From Candidatus Thioglobus sp. (lineage in GTDB: Bacteria > Pseudomonadota > Gammaproteobacteria > PS1 > Pseudothioglobaceae): a stretch of 37,286 nt of DNA. The stretch spans positions 1 to 37,286 of the forward strand of contig JABGQC010000008.1 in assembly GCA_018644675.1 (NCBI GenBank). The letters are read 5' to 3'. Made by a program: the position numbers and the translations under genes. The notes beneath the pieces are model-generated. The model made no database searches. It was given only the letters and a program-made list of their open reading frames with translations, and was not told where the DNA came from. Positions 1-9,439 of this stretch are shown here, in pieces. Position 1 is the first letter of the stretch. The number at the start of each line of letters is the position of its first letter.

Positions 1-26
1 GAATTAAGGTGACACAACACTTAATT

Positions 27-62
27 ATTTAGTACTAAATTAAGTTTAAATTTAGTATAATG
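27..62 (+). promoter_or_regulatory. Candidate operator and -10 of the toxin-antitoxin operon
   Basis: A perfect 14-base palindrome, ATTTAGTACTAAAT, lies at 27-40. Its left half ATTTAGTA recurs at 50-57, 23 bases downstream, and runs into a perfect -10 hexamer TATAAT at 56-61. No good -35 is visible. A long palindrome plus a shorter half-copy over the promoter is the arrangement known for YefM/Phd antitoxin autorepression, so this is inferred to be the operator. Confidence 0.5.
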
Positions 63-92
63 AATTTGTATTTTTTATAAATAGGAGTGATT

Positions 93-365
93 GTGCACTT
101 AGAGCAAGACATTCAGCCAATTAGTTATTTAAAGGCAAAGACCGCAGATGTTGTTAACACAGTTAATAAAAATCGAAGAGCGATTATTATTACTCAAAAT
201 GGTGAGGCTAAGGCCGTTGTTCAAGATATTAAAAGTTATGAGAGTTTGCAAAATTCTCTTAATTTTTTAAAGCTTATTGTTCAGTCTGAAAAAGAGATTG
301 AGACTGGAGATGTTATCGAGCAGGGAAAAATGTTTGATGAATTAGAGCAGAGGCTATTTAAATAA
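93..365 (+). CDS. Phd/YefM-family antitoxin
   Basis: Small protein of about 90 residues whose N-terminal half follows the Phd/YefM antitoxin pattern: an opening DIQPISYLKA-like strand/helix, then NTVNKNRRAIIITQNGEAKAVV, the DNA-binding fold that autorepresses the operon. The acidic, helical C-terminal half would wrap the toxin. A GTG at 87 is also in frame, but AGGAG at 83-87 is correctly spaced from the GTG at 93 and not from the one at 87, so 93 is chosen. The toxin gene follows after 3 bases, the usual antitoxin-toxin order. Role (neutralising the partner and repressing transcription) is from family knowledge. Confidence 0.85.
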   Translation: MHLEQDIQPISYLKAKTADVVNTVNKNRRAIIITQNGEAKAVVQDIKSYESLQNSLNFLKLIVQSEKEIETGDVIEQGKMFDELEQRLFK

Positions 366-368
366 CTG

Positions 369-704
369 ATGAAAAACTTTAAAGTATTATGGGCAAATAG
401 CGCCCAAGATGATTTAGAGCAAATTATAGAATATATAAAGATTGATAATATTGATACGGCAAAAAACGTATTTTTAGCACTAAAATCTGAATGCAATGAA
501 TTGCATTGTTTCCCGGAAAAGTTTAGAGTAGTTCCAGAGTTACAACATATAAACATTCACCAATTTAGGGAAATTATCTATAAACGCTGGAGAGTTGTTT
601 ATAAAATAACAGGCGCAAATGTTCACGTCTTGTTTGTCGTTGATTCCAGTAGAAATGTCGAAGATTTACTTTTGCAAAGGCTGTTAAATAAGCCGAATAG
701 CTAA
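369..704 (+). CDS. ParE/RelE-superfamily toxin
   Basis: A 111-residue protein with the ParE/RelE layout: N-terminal strand and helices (VLWANSAQDDLEQIIEYI), a central PE-x-FR-V-PEL segment, then IHQFREIIYKRWRVVYKI and the hydrophobic strand VHVLFVVDSSRN. The REI..-.YRVVYKI pattern is typical of ParE-like toxins, which poison DNA gyrase, whereas RelE members cleave mRNA in the ribosome; the sequence alone favours ParE but does not settle the target. It starts 3 bases after the antitoxin stop and is probably translationally coupled to it. The pair sits next to housekeeping genes with no mobile-element remnants visible. Confidence 0.85.
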   Translation: MKNFKVLWANSAQDDLEQIIEYIKIDNIDTAKNVFLALKSECNELHCFPEKFRVVPELQHINIHQFREIIYKRWRVVYKITGANVHVLFVVDSSRNVEDLLLQRLLNKPNS

Positions 705-738
705 ACAGTATTGGATATTTCTTTGGCGAGCCTGTTCG

Positions 739-1284
739 CTACTGAACCACAACCACCATTGCTGGGCGAACCAAACGGCCGTTTAAAGTGAAGCCATGTT
801 GTACCACTTCTAATACTGAGTTAGACTCTTTATCCGGCATTGGAATCATGGTGACGGCTTCGTGGAACTCTGGATTAAAAGCCTCTCCCGTAGGATCAAG
901 TAATTCAACGCCAAATTTTTCCATGGTTGATAGAAAAACCTTGTCCGTCATTTCCAGACCTTCAGTGATACTATCTACTGAAGCGTTGTCATCTTTGGCA
1001 GTTTTGAGCCCCATGGTTAGAGAGTCCTTAACTTCGAGCAATGCTTTGACAAAGCCATCAAGGGCGAATTTGTGTGCGTTTTCAAGATCTTTGGCGTTAC
1101 GGCGCTTGAGATTTTCCATTTCTGCTTGGGCGCGCAAGACCTTGTCCCAGTTGTCTTTGGCAGATTGTTGGGCTGCAGCTAGCTGGGTTTCTAGGTCATC
1201 CTCTGGTGATTCTTGCTCAGTGGTTTCAATGTTTTCGTCTTCGATTTTTTCAACACTTTCGTCTTGGTCTTGCTTTTTTGTCAT
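739..1284 (-). CDS. grpE: Nucleotide exchange factor GrpE
   Basis: Nucleotide exchange factor of the DnaK chaperone: it releases ADP from DnaK in the cytoplasm. The first ~45 residues are charged and disordered, followed by a long helix ([20 protein letters not shown]) that forms the dimer stalk, and a C-terminal beta domain with FNPEFHEAV and the ending [16 protein letters not shown], the classic GrpE signature. About 181 residues, normal for the family. A TTG at 1296 is in frame, but the ATG at 1284 has GGA at a good distance and is preferred. dnaK and dnaJ are not in the window. grpE lies divergent to nadK-recN, a neighbourhood also seen in Escherichia coli. No sigma-32-type promoter is evident. 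Confidence 0.95.
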   Translation of the reverse strand: MTKKQDQDESVEKIEDENIETTEQESPEDDLETQLAAAQQSAKDNWDKVLRAQAEMENLKRRNAKDLENAHKFALDGFVKALLEVKDSLTMGLKTAKDDNASVDSITEGLEMTDKVFLSTMEKFGVELLDPTGEAFNPEFHEAVTMIPMPDKESNSVLEVVQHGFTLNGRLVRPAMVVVVQ

Positions 1285-1310
1285 TTTGTTGTCCAATTAA
1301 TGTATATTTG

Positions 1311-1332
1311 TAGCTAATTATTAGCCAATTAT
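1311..1332. repeat. Tandem 11-base imperfect repeat in the grpE/nadK divergent region
   Basis: TAGCTAATTAT (1311-1321) is directly followed by TAGCCAATTAT (1322-1332), a 10/11 match. It overlaps the predicted grpE -10 region and transcription start. Short and AT-rich, so it may be chance. Confidence 0.5.
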
Positions 1333-1357
1333 ATAGTGGCTATTTTAAAGAATTCAA
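1328..1357 (-). promoter_or_regulatory. Candidate sigma-70 promoter of grpE
   Basis: Read on the minus strand: -35 TTGAAT (1352-1357), 18-base spacer, perfect -10 TATAAT (1328-1333), leaving a leader of about 37 bases before the ATG at 1284. An inverted repeat TAGCCA (1322-1327)/TGGCTA (1337-1342) brackets the -10, which could be a protein-binding site. Inferred from motif match only. Confidence 0.45.
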
Positions 1358-1372
1358 TAGCAAAATATAACA

Positions 1373-2194
1373 ATGTTTAATACAATCGGCATTATCACTA
1401 AACCCAATGACTCCGTTAGCGATGGTATCGCTGAAGAATTGTCTGAATTTTTACAAAACAAGGGTGTGGGTGTTGTTGTTGGCGATGAGCCAATAGCTGA
1501 GCAAGCAGACTTGATTATCGTGGTGGGCGGCGATGGCACTTTGCTTAATACAGCGCGTACATTTGTGGATAACAATATTCCAATTTTAGGGATTAATCTG
1601 GGCCGTCTTGGTTTTCTGGCGGATGTGTCGGTTGGTAAAATGCTGGAAATTGTTTCTCAAGTGTTAAAGGGTGAATTCACCAAAGAGGAGCGCTGTTTGT
1701 TGTCTTGTCAAATAGAGCAAGACGGGCAAGTGATCCACCAAAGTGTGGCGCTTAATGATGCAGTGGTTAATCGCCAGGATGCGATGAGAATGATCGAGTT
1801 TGACGTCTATATTGACGATAAATTTGTTAATAATCAGCGAGCGGATGGACTTATTATTACCACACCAACAGGCTCGACTGCTTACGCACTATCCAGTGGC
1901 GGCCCGATTATGCATCCAGGTGTGAATGCAATTGGTCTGGTGTCAATTTGCCCACACACCATGAGTCATCGACCATTGTTAGTGCCTGGCGGTAGTGAGG
2001 TGGTTGTGCGCGTTAAAGATGCGGGTGAAGGTGTGAGTGTACATATTGATGGACAAGTGTCATTTCCAATTGCTCTAGGTCAAGAAGTTCGGGTACGTCA
2101 GCATGGTAGTTTTGTGCATTTGCTGCACCCAAAAGACTACGACTATTTTGAAATTATTCGATCAAAACTACATTGGGGATCTAAGCTGTCATAA
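1373..2194 (+). CDS. nadK: NAD kinase
   Basis: ATP-dependent phosphorylation of NAD+ to NADP+, the only route to cellular NADP. At 273 residues it is near the usual bacterial length. The GGDGT phosphate-binding motif is at residues 52-56 (VVGGDGTLLN), followed by GINLGRLGFLADV, the LNDAVVNR segment near residue 127, and the diagnostic TPTGSTAYALSSGGPI block. The C-terminus contains VHIDGQ. The ATG has no obvious ribosome-binding site, so the start is chosen because the N-terminal strand IGIITKP matches the family. recN follows after 12 bases; nadK-recN is a conserved pair next to grpE in gammaproteobacteria. Confidence 0.96.
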   Translation: MFNTIGIITKPNDSVSDGIAEELSEFLQNKGVGVVVGDEPIAEQADLIIVVGGDGTLLNTARTFVDNNIPILGINLGRLGFLADVSVGKMLEIVSQVLKGEFTKEERCLLSCQIEQDGQVIHQSVALNDAVVNRQDAMRMIEFDVYIDDKFVNNQRADGLIITTPTGSTAYALSSGGPIMHPGVNAIGLVSICPHTMSHRPLLVPGGSEVVVRVKDAGEGVSVHIDGQVSFPIALGQEVRVRQHGSFVHLLHPKDYDYFEIIRSKLHWGSKLS

Positions 2195-2206
2195 GCGAAT
2201 GTAGTT

Positions 2207-3871
2207 ATGTTATCTCAGTTATCCGTTAAAAATTTAGCTGTTGTTGAAAGGCTAGATCTGTCTTTTGAGCCAGGTATGAGTGCTGTTACCGGTGAAACAG
2301 GTGCCGGAAAATCTATTCTTTTACAAGCATTAGGTCTAGCTTTAGGTGTGCGTGCCGATTCTAATTTGGTGCGCCATGGTAAAGACAAGGCCGATATTAG
2401 CGCAGCTTTTGCAGTAGAGCATAACCAAACGGTTCAAGAATTTTTATCTGAAAATGCTTTAGAAGATGAGGGCGAGTGTATTTTGCGCCGGGTAATTACC
2501 AGCGATGGCCGTTCAAAAGCGTTTATTAATGGTAATAGCGTGCCTTTATCCACCGTGCGCAATGTGGGCGATTTATTATTAGATATACATGGTCAAAATG
2601 AGCATCAGTTATTATTGCGACCAGACCAACAAATGAAACTACTAGATGGGTTTGCACAGCTAGAAGTTGATAAACAAGCCTTAAATGAAATCGTCAGAGC
2701 GCACAAGTCGTTAAGTGAAAAAGTAGATAATTTATTGAATAATCAAGAGCTTATCGAGCAACAGCAAGTGCTATATTCGCATCAATTAGAAGAGTTAAAT
2801 GAGGCGGCGTTGGATCAAGACGAGCTTAATACCATTGAAGCAAGTTTTAAAACCAGTGCCAACGCACAAGTGATTACTGAAAAAACATCCAACGTATTAA
2901 ACCAATTAGAAAGTGATACGGGCGCAAATGCTCAATTGTTAACACTGGGGTCGCAGTTGTCAGATGCGCTTGAAATGGATGATAAGCTTCAGGTTGGATT
3001 TGAGTTGTTAAGTTCTGCACAAGTACAAACTCAAGAGGCGGTGTACGAATTGACGCAATACTTGAGTCAGCTGTCAACGGACGAGCAAAGCGCTCAAGAA
3101 ATGGAAGAGCGAATTTCTGAATTGTACGCTTTGGGAAGAAAGCACAATTGCGCCATTGAAGAGCTGATAGAAGTACGCGAACAGTTGGATCTTAAGCTAG
3201 AGGAGATAGGGGGTGGTGCAAATTCTATCAGTGAAATGACCGATCAACTTGACCTGCTGGTTAAGCGCTATCAAGATAAAGCACAAAAGCTATCCAAGGA
3301 TAGACAGCTAAAGGCGACCGAGCTATCTCAGCTTGTTACCGAGGCGATGCAAGTGCTAGGCATGCCGGGTAGTGAATTTAAAATAGGGCTAAATGAAAAA
3401 CTTGATGGGGTGCATTTGAATGGCCACGAAGCTGTTGAGTTTTTGGTAAAAACCAACATGGGTCAAGATTTTAAAGCGCTTAAAAAAGTCGCCTCAGGCG
3501 GTGAGTTGTCACGCATATCGCTTGCAATTTCGGTGGTGAGTAGCGATAGCGAATATACACCAACCTTAATTTTTGATGAAGTGGATGTTGGTATTAGTGG
3601 TGCAGTGGCTGAGGTAGTAGGCAGAAAATTACAAGAGCTTGCTAAGCATTATCAGATTATTTGCATTACTCACTTGGCACAAGTGGCGAGCTTTGGACAT
3701 CAGCATTTGCGCGTGAGCAAAGCCCAGCAAGATGGCGGCGCTCAAACCACGGTTGAGCAGCTTGAAGATGCACAAAGAATAGACGAGGTGGCGCGTATTT
3801 TAGGCGGTGCAACAATTACGGATAAAGCCAGAGTCGCTGCCGCAGAAATGATTGCCAGTAGCCAGGCGTGA
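2207..3871 (+). CDS. recN: DNA repair protein RecN
   Basis: SMC-like ATPase that acts early in double-strand break repair, holding broken DNA ends for RecA-dependent recombination. The 554-residue protein has Walker A GETGAGKS at residues 29-36, the LLDIHGQNEHQLL segment near residue 125, a central coiled coil (roughly 150-365), the ABC signature VASGGELSRISLA, and Walker B TLIFDEVDVGISG near residue 450, followed by a switch histidine in CITHLAQVA. Full length for the family. Probably co-transcribed with nadK; the operon ends at the strong hairpin at 3885-3914. In enterobacteria recN is SOS-regulated, but its promoter here is not separately visible. Confidence 0.96.
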   Translation: MLSQLSVKNLAVVERLDLSFEPGMSAVTGETGAGKSILLQALGLALGVRADSNLVRHGKDKADISAAFAVEHNQTVQEFLSENALEDEGECILRRVITSDGRSKAFINGNSVPLSTVRNVGDLLLDIHGQNEHQLLLRPDQQMKLLDGFAQLEVDKQALNEIVRAHKSLSEKVDNLLNNQELIEQQQVLYSHQLEELNEAALDQDELNTIEASFKTSANAQVITEKTSNVLNQLESDTGANAQLLTLGSQLSDALEMDDKLQVGFELLSSAQVQTQEAVYELTQYLSQLSTDEQSAQEMEERISELYALGRKHNCAIEELIEVREQLDLKLEEIGGGANSISEMTDQLDLLVKRYQDKAQKLSKDRQLKATELSQLVTEAMQVLGMPGSEFKIGLNEKLDGVHLNGHEAVEFLVKTNMGQDFKALKKVASGGELSRISLAISVVSSDSEYTPTLIFDEVDVGISGAVAEVVGRKLQELAKHYQIICITHLAQVASFGHQHLRVSKAQQDGGAQTTVEQLEDAQRIDEVARILGGATITDKARVAAAEMIASSQA

Positions 3872-3884
3872 AAAAATTTAGATT

Positions 3885-3914
3885 AAAAAAAAAGCCGCGA
3901 AAGCGGCTTTTTTT
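3885..3914. terminator. Bidirectional rho-independent terminator (recN / sqr)
   Basis: Stem AAAGCCGC (3891-3898), GAAA tetraloop (3899-3902), GCGGCTTT (3903-3910), flanked by an A-tract at 3885-3890 and a T-tract at 3908-3914. It lies between two convergent genes and has a T-run in both readings, so it can end transcription from recN (plus) and from the oxidoreductase (minus). Confidence 0.92.
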
Positions 3915-3919
3915 GGTTT

Positions 3920-5206
3920 TTACTTCTTTTTTAGTCGCTCAATACCCAACATTTTAAAAATGTATTTTTGATAAGCAGGCTCAGAATTTCCAGTTTTCAT
4001 ATTTCGAATGAAGAACTTCTCAAAAGCAATCTTCGCCAAGTGCATCATCTTACCTTTTTTAGCCCAAGTAACATTGCGCGGTGGAATTTGAGGCATGGCC
4101 ACAAAGGCGGCACCCGTGTCACCCATATCAGCAATACAAACCGCATTCCAAGTTGGAATGTGTGATGGCGCATTGCCGGCAATCATGTCTTCAATGTTAT
4201 GCACAACTGCCGTTACCATAGATTCAATCATGTAGCCAGTTTTTGGTGTACCACACATGACCGGAGTGGCTTCTACAGGAGGGATGGCAATATTAACACC
4301 GAGTGAAAAAATATTGTCTTTTACAGGAGACTGTTGGTGGTCATTGATCATGACAAAGCCTCGTGGGTTAACGTATCCTGGGTCAACTTCTGCAAGTTTA
4401 GCAACTGTATCTACACCTTTAAAGGCTGGCAACATCATGGTGTGTTTAGTAGCCACCTCGTGGGTTTTGATTGTGTTGCCTTCACCATCTACTTCCTCAA
4501 CAGTAACGATATCTGCTGCAACAGAAGCTACTTTGGCATTGGTAATCCATTTAATATGACGATTTCTAAACTCAGATTCTAAAAGGCCCTTTGAATCACC
4601 GACACCTCCTAAACCTAAATGACCAATGTAAGGTTCGGCAGTAACAAAAGTCATTGGGCATTTGTCACGAATTCCGCGTTTTTTAAGATCGGTATCCATG
4701 ATGGTTGCAAATTCATAGGCCGGACCAAAACAAGAGGCACCTTGTACTGCACCAACAACAATTGGGCCGCCACCATTATTACAAAAAGCCTCCCATTCAC
4801 TAGAGGCAACTTTAGCATGTGCTGTTGTACAGATAGATACGCTGTGTCCATCAGGACCAAGACCTTCCACTTCGTCAAAAGCAAGTTTAGGGCCAGTGGC
4901 TAATACTAAATAATCGTAGTCAACCGTTTGATCGCCAACCATCACTTGATTTTCATTAGGTTTGATTTCTGTTGCTTCGCCAACAATTAGATTAATATCT
5001 TTGCGCTTAAGTCTTGGCTCAAGCTCAAAACTAATGTCCTCTTCACTGCGCCAGCCAACAGCAAGCCAAGGATTAGAAGGAATAAAGTTAAAGTTTGGAT
5101 TGTTAGAAATGACACTCACTTGGTGAGCGCTCCCTAGTGTTTTTTTAATATCGTAAGCAAAAGGCAAACCGCCCGTGCTCGCGCCAATAACGACAATATG
5201 CGCCAT
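3920..5206 (-). CDS. sqr: FAD-dependent sulfide:quinone oxidoreductase
   Basis: Membrane-associated flavoprotein that oxidises sulfide and passes electrons to the quinone pool. Of 428 residues, the N-terminus is a dinucleotide-binding strand-loop (IVVIGASTGGLPFAYDI, residues 4-20), with VLATGPKL near 101-108 as the second FAD contact. Three cysteines, C126 (SICTTA), C159 (GASCFGP) and C318 (VMCGTPKTGYM), are spaced like the catalytic/FAD-linking cysteines of characterised SQRs. The C-terminus is basic and amphipathic, fitting peripheral membrane attachment. It is preceded by a strong ribosome-binding site (GAGGAG). Its SQR subtype is not resolved; a related FAD oxidoreductase such as flavocytochrome c FccB is less likely because no export signal is present. 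It is divergent from the ATP synthase operon. Confidence 0.85.
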   Translation of the reverse strand: MAHIVVIGASTGGLPFAYDIKKTLGSAHQVSVISNNPNFNFIPSNPWLAVGWRSEEDISFELEPRLKRKDINLIVGEATEIKPNENQVMVGDQTVDYDYLVLATGPKLAFDEVEGLGPDGHSVSICTTAHAKVASSEWEAFCNNGGGPIVVGAVQGASCFGPAYEFATIMDTDLKKRGIRDKCPMTFVTAEPYIGHLGLGGVGDSKGLLESEFRNRHIKWITNAKVASVAADIVTVEEVDGEGNTIKTHEVATKHTMMLPAFKGVDTVAKLAEVDPGYVNPRGFVMINDHQQSPVKDNIFSLGVNIAIPPVEATPVMCGTPKTGYMIESMVTAVVHNIEDMIAGNAPSHIPTWNAVCIADMGDTGAAFVAMPQIPPRNVTWAKKGKMMHLAKIAFEKFFIRNMKTGNSEPAYQKYIFKMLGIERLKKK

Positions 5207-5242
5207 ATAATTCTCCTCAACAAGATTTAGTATAAAGAGTTC

Positions 5243-5271
5243 ATTATTCGTGTGTCTTTAGCTAATGTCAA
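5243..5271 (-). promoter_or_regulatory. Sigma-70-type promoter of sqr
   Basis: On the minus strand: perfect -35 TTGACA (5266-5271), exactly 17 bases of spacer, and -10 AATAAT (5243-5248, 5/6 match). The predicted transcript would have a leader of about 30 bases carrying a strong GAGGAG ribosome-binding site. Confidence 0.65.
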
Positions 5272-5281
5272 ATGCATTAGC
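5261..5281. promoter_or_regulatory. Inverted repeat over the sqr -35, candidate operator
   Basis: Perfect arms GCTAATG (5261-5267) and CATTAGC (5275-5281) separated by 7 bases. The -35 hexamer of the predicted sqr promoter lies within it, so a bound protein would contact or mask the -35. The identity of any regulator is unknown. Confidence 0.5.
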
Positions 5282-5365
5282 AAATGATGATATTATTGGT
5301 CAATTAGAGCCTAATAAGCTGTTAAATATAACTTGTATCAATTAATTCATAATATAAAAATATAT

Positions 5366-5395
5366 TTCACGATAGTATATCGGTTTATGTATAAT
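5366..5395 (+). promoter_or_regulatory. Possible promoter of the atp operon
   Basis: A perfect -10 TATAAT at 5390-5395 is preceded, at an 18-base spacing, by TTCACG (4/6 match to -35) at 5366-5371. Transcription would begin only a few bases before the atpI ATG at 5407, implying an almost leaderless message. The 200-base gap 5207-5406 is very AT-rich and offers other weak candidates, so this is tentative. Confidence 0.3.
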
Positions 5396-5406
5396 TTCAA
5401 AAACCT

Positions 5407-6515
<1,109 letters not shown>

Positions 6516-6522
6516 TTTTTAA

Positions 6523-6792
<270 letters not shown>

Positions 6793-6832
6793 ACTGTCTT
6801 TAACGTTTTAATCTAAGTACAAGGTAAGTCTT

Positions 6833-7303
6833 ATGAATATAAATGCTACATTAATTGGTCAATCAATTGCATTTTTTATTTTTATCTATATGGTCAAGCA
6901 GTATGTGTGGCCACCGCTTATAGCGGCCATGGAAGAGCGCCAAAAGCGTATCGAAGGTGGTTTGTTAGCAGCGGAACGTGGATTATCTGAGCAGGCAGAA
7001 GCCGAGCAAAGAGCAAATGAATTGATTAGCCAGTCTAAAGACCAAGCTTCTGAAATTATTGCTAACGCGTCAAAGCAAGCGTCTAATATGGTTGAAGAGG
7101 CAAAAGATGTTGCCTTACAGGCAGCTGAAAAAGTTAAGTCGCAAGCAGCGGCAGAGCTTGAGCAAGATAAAGTGCGCGTTCGTAATGAATTGCAAGATCA
7201 AGTATCAGCTTTAGTTATGCAAGGTGTTAATGCGGTTTTGTCTAAAGAAGTAGACGGTAAAACGCATAAAGCCATGTTAACTAAATTGTCACAAACACTA
7301 TAG
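6833..7303 (+). CDS. atpF: F1Fo ATP synthase subunit b
   Basis: Peripheral stalk subunit linking Fo to F1. The 156-residue protein has one N-terminal membrane helix (INATLIGQSIAFFIFIYMV) ending at the typical KQYVWPPL turn, then a long charged helix (EERQKRIEGGLLAAERGL and onward) that forms a right-handed coiled-coil dimer, and a short C-terminal region that binds subunit delta. Length equals the Escherichia coli homologue (156). A single b gene is present, so a homodimer is expected. Confidence 0.96.
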   Translation: MNINATLIGQSIAFFIFIYMVKQYVWPPLIAAMEERQKRIEGGLLAAERGLSEQAEAEQRANELISQSKDQASEIIANASKQASNMVEEAKDVALQAAEKVKSQAAAELEQDKVRVRNELQDQVSALVMQGVNAVLSKEVDGKTHKAMLTKLSQTL

Positions 7304-7312
7304 TAAGCTATT

Positions 7313-7861
7313 ATGGAATTAGTCACAATCGCCAAACCTTATGCAAATGCAGTTTTTGAAATTGCACAGCAAGACAAGTCACACGATGACTGGAAGGCTG
7401 TATTAGAGGCGTCATCATCATTAGTTGTTGATGAGCAGATGCAAGGTTATCTTGATTCTCCAAATGCGACAAAACAAGATAAAAGTGCCACTATTCAAAG
7501 GTTGGTTGCTAGTGTGATTAGCAGAGATTTGACTACCAAAGAAAATGAGTTTTTATCATTAATCTTGGACAATGATCGTGCGCCAGCCTTACCAAGTATC
7601 TTGGCTTTATTTGAAGACCAGGCTAACACCTTTGATGATGCGAAAGCATTTGATGTGATTAGTGCCTATAAATTAACGGCGGCTGAAGAAAAGAGTATTG
7701 TTGCTAGTCTGAGTGAAAAGTACAATGCTAGTGTTAGTATTGAAACAACAATTGATGATTCGCTGATTGGCGGTCTGATTATTAAACTAGGAGACAAGGT
7801 AATCGACATGTCGATTAAAGCTCGTACAGACGAGCTAAACTTGCTTCTTACAACACATTAA
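7313..7861 (+). CDS. atpH: F1Fo ATP synthase subunit delta
   Basis: Caps the F1 head and joins it to the b-dimer stalk. 182 residues, with the N-terminal helical domain beginning TIAKPYANAVFEIAQ, the standard opening of the OSCP/delta family, and the C-terminal signature SLIGGLIIKLGDKVIDMSIKA around residues 152-171. It follows atpF after 9 bases and precedes atpA after 27 bases with a GGAAG ribosome-binding site for the latter. Confidence 0.95.
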   Translation: MELVTIAKPYANAVFEIAQQDKSHDDWKAVLEASSSLVVDEQMQGYLDSPNATKQDKSATIQRLVASVISRDLTTKENEFLSLILDNDRAPALPSILALFEDQANTFDDAKAFDVISAYKLTAAEEKSIVASLSEKYNASVSIETTIDDSLIGGLIIKLGDKVIDMSIKARTDELNLLLTTH

Positions 7862-7888
7862 TTATAAATTTATATAAAAGGAAGAGTT

Positions 7889-9430
7889 ATGCAATTAAAC
7901 GCCAGTGAAATTAGTGATTTAATTAAAAAACAAATAGAGGGTTTTGATTTTGCAGCAGAAGCGCGCACTGAAGGCACAGTTGTTAGTGTTAGTGACGGTA
8001 TTGTTCGAATTCATGGACTGGCTGACGTACAATTTGGTGAGATGCTTGAGTTCCCTGGTAACACCTTCGGCATGGCGCTTAACCTTGAGCAAGATTCAGT
8101 AGGTGCGGTTGTATTAGGAGACTACCTACACATCTCTGAAGGTGACATTGTTAAATGTACCAACAGACTGGTTGAAGTTCCTGTTGGTGAAGCGATGCTA
8201 GGACGTGTGGTTAATCCATTAGGTCAACCGATTGACGGTAAAGGTGCAATTGATACAAACAACTCTCTTCCGTTAGAAATTATGGCACCAGGTGTGATCG
8301 AGCGTAAGTCGGTTGATCAGCCAATTCAAACAGGTGTTAAGGCAATTGATGCGATGGTTCCAGTTGGCCGTGGTCAACGTGAACTTATTATTGGTGACCG
8401 TCAAACGGGTAAAACTGCTGTTGCAATTGACGCTATTATTAATCAGAAAGACACAGGCATTCGTTGTGTTTATGTAGCGATTGGACAGAAGGATTCATCA
8501 GTAGCAGCCGTTGTTCGTAAATTAGAAGAGCACGGTGCATTAGAAAATACAATTATTGTTAATGCAGGTGCAGCCTCATCTCCAGCACTACAATACATTG
8601 CACCATATGCAGGCTGTTCAATGGCGGAATACTTCCGTGATCGCGGCGAAGATGCACTAATCGTTTATGATGATTTAACTAAACAGGCTTGGGCTTACCG
8701 TGAAGTATCATTACTTCTTAAGCGTCCACCAGGACGTGAAGCTTACCCAGGCGATGTATTCTACTTACACTCTCGTTTATTAGAGCGTGCATCGCGTGTG
8801 AATGCAGAGTACGTTGAGCAGATGACTAACGGTGAAGTTAAAGGCCAAACGGGTTCATTAACGGCGCTACCAATTATTGAGACTCAAGGTGGTGACGTAT
8901 CAGCATTTGTACCAACGAACGTGATTTCAATTACAGACGGTCAAATTTTCTTAGAAACTGACCTATTTAATGCGGGTGTACGTCCTGCGATTAACGCTGG
9001 TTTGTCAGTATCTCGTGTTGGTGGCGCTGCCCAAACAAGTATTATTAAGAAGTTGGGTGGTGGTATTCGTCTTGACTTGGCTCAGTACCGTGAACTACAA
9101 GCATTTGCACAGTTTGCATCAGATCTTGATGCTGAAACTAAGGCGCAAATCGATCGTGGTCAACGTGTAACAGAGCTAATGAAGCAGAAGCAATATGCAC
9201 CACTATCAGTGGCAGAATTAGCAACATCTTTATTTGCAGCTAACTCAGGTTCATTGGATGACCTTGAAGCAAATAAAGTCGTTGATTTTGAGGAAGCATT
9301 ATTAAACTACATGGGCTCTAATCAGTCAGCATTAATGGATAACATTAATGCAACAGGCGATTATAACGATGACATTGCTGCCCAGTTACAAGCGGCAATT
9401 GATGATTTCAAGGCAAACCACACTTGGTAA
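7889..9430 (+). CDS. atpA: F1Fo ATP synthase subunit alpha
   Basis: Non-catalytic nucleotide-binding subunit of the F1 hexamer. 513 residues, exactly the usual length. Walker A GDRQTGKT is at residues 169-176, with [11 protein letters not shown] before it, and the ATP synthase alpha/beta signature [17 protein letters not shown] lies near residues 366-382. The N-terminal beta-barrel domain opens with [25 protein letters not shown] ribosome-binding site precedes the ATG. Confidence 0.98.
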   Translation: MQLNASEISDLIKKQIEGFDFAAEARTEGTVVSVSDGIVRIHGLADVQFGEMLEFPGNTFGMALNLEQDSVGAVVLGDYLHISEGDIVKCTNRLVEVPVGEAMLGRVVNPLGQPIDGKGAIDTNNSLPLEIMAPGVIERKSVDQPIQTGVKAIDAMVPVGRGQRELIIGDRQTGKTAVAIDAIINQKDTGIRCVYVAIGQKDSSVAAVVRKLEEHGALENTIIVNAGAASSPALQYIAPYAGCSMAEYFRDRGEDALIVYDDLTKQAWAYREVSLLLKRPPGREAYPGDVFYLHSRLLERASRVNAEYVEQMTNGEVKGQTGSLTALPIIETQGGDVSAFVPTNVISITDGQIFLETDLFNAGVRPAINAGLSVSRVGGAAQTSIIKKLGGGIRLDLAQYRELQAFAQFASDLDAETKAQIDRGQRVTELMKQKQYAPLSVAELATSLFAANSGSLDDLEANKVVDFEEALLNYMGSNQSALMDNINATGDYNDDIAAQLQAAIDDFKANHTW

Positions 9431-9439
9431 ATAAATAAT

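Noticed and set aside
788-1300. 170-codon open frame on the plus strand opposite grpE
   Set aside because: Shadow of grpE: serine-rich translation without domain features, and grpE on the other strand has complete family motifs.
4257-4903. Several plus-strand frames of 77-100 codons
   Set aside because: All lie opposite the sulfide:quinone oxidoreductase and translate to low-complexity or non-family sequences.
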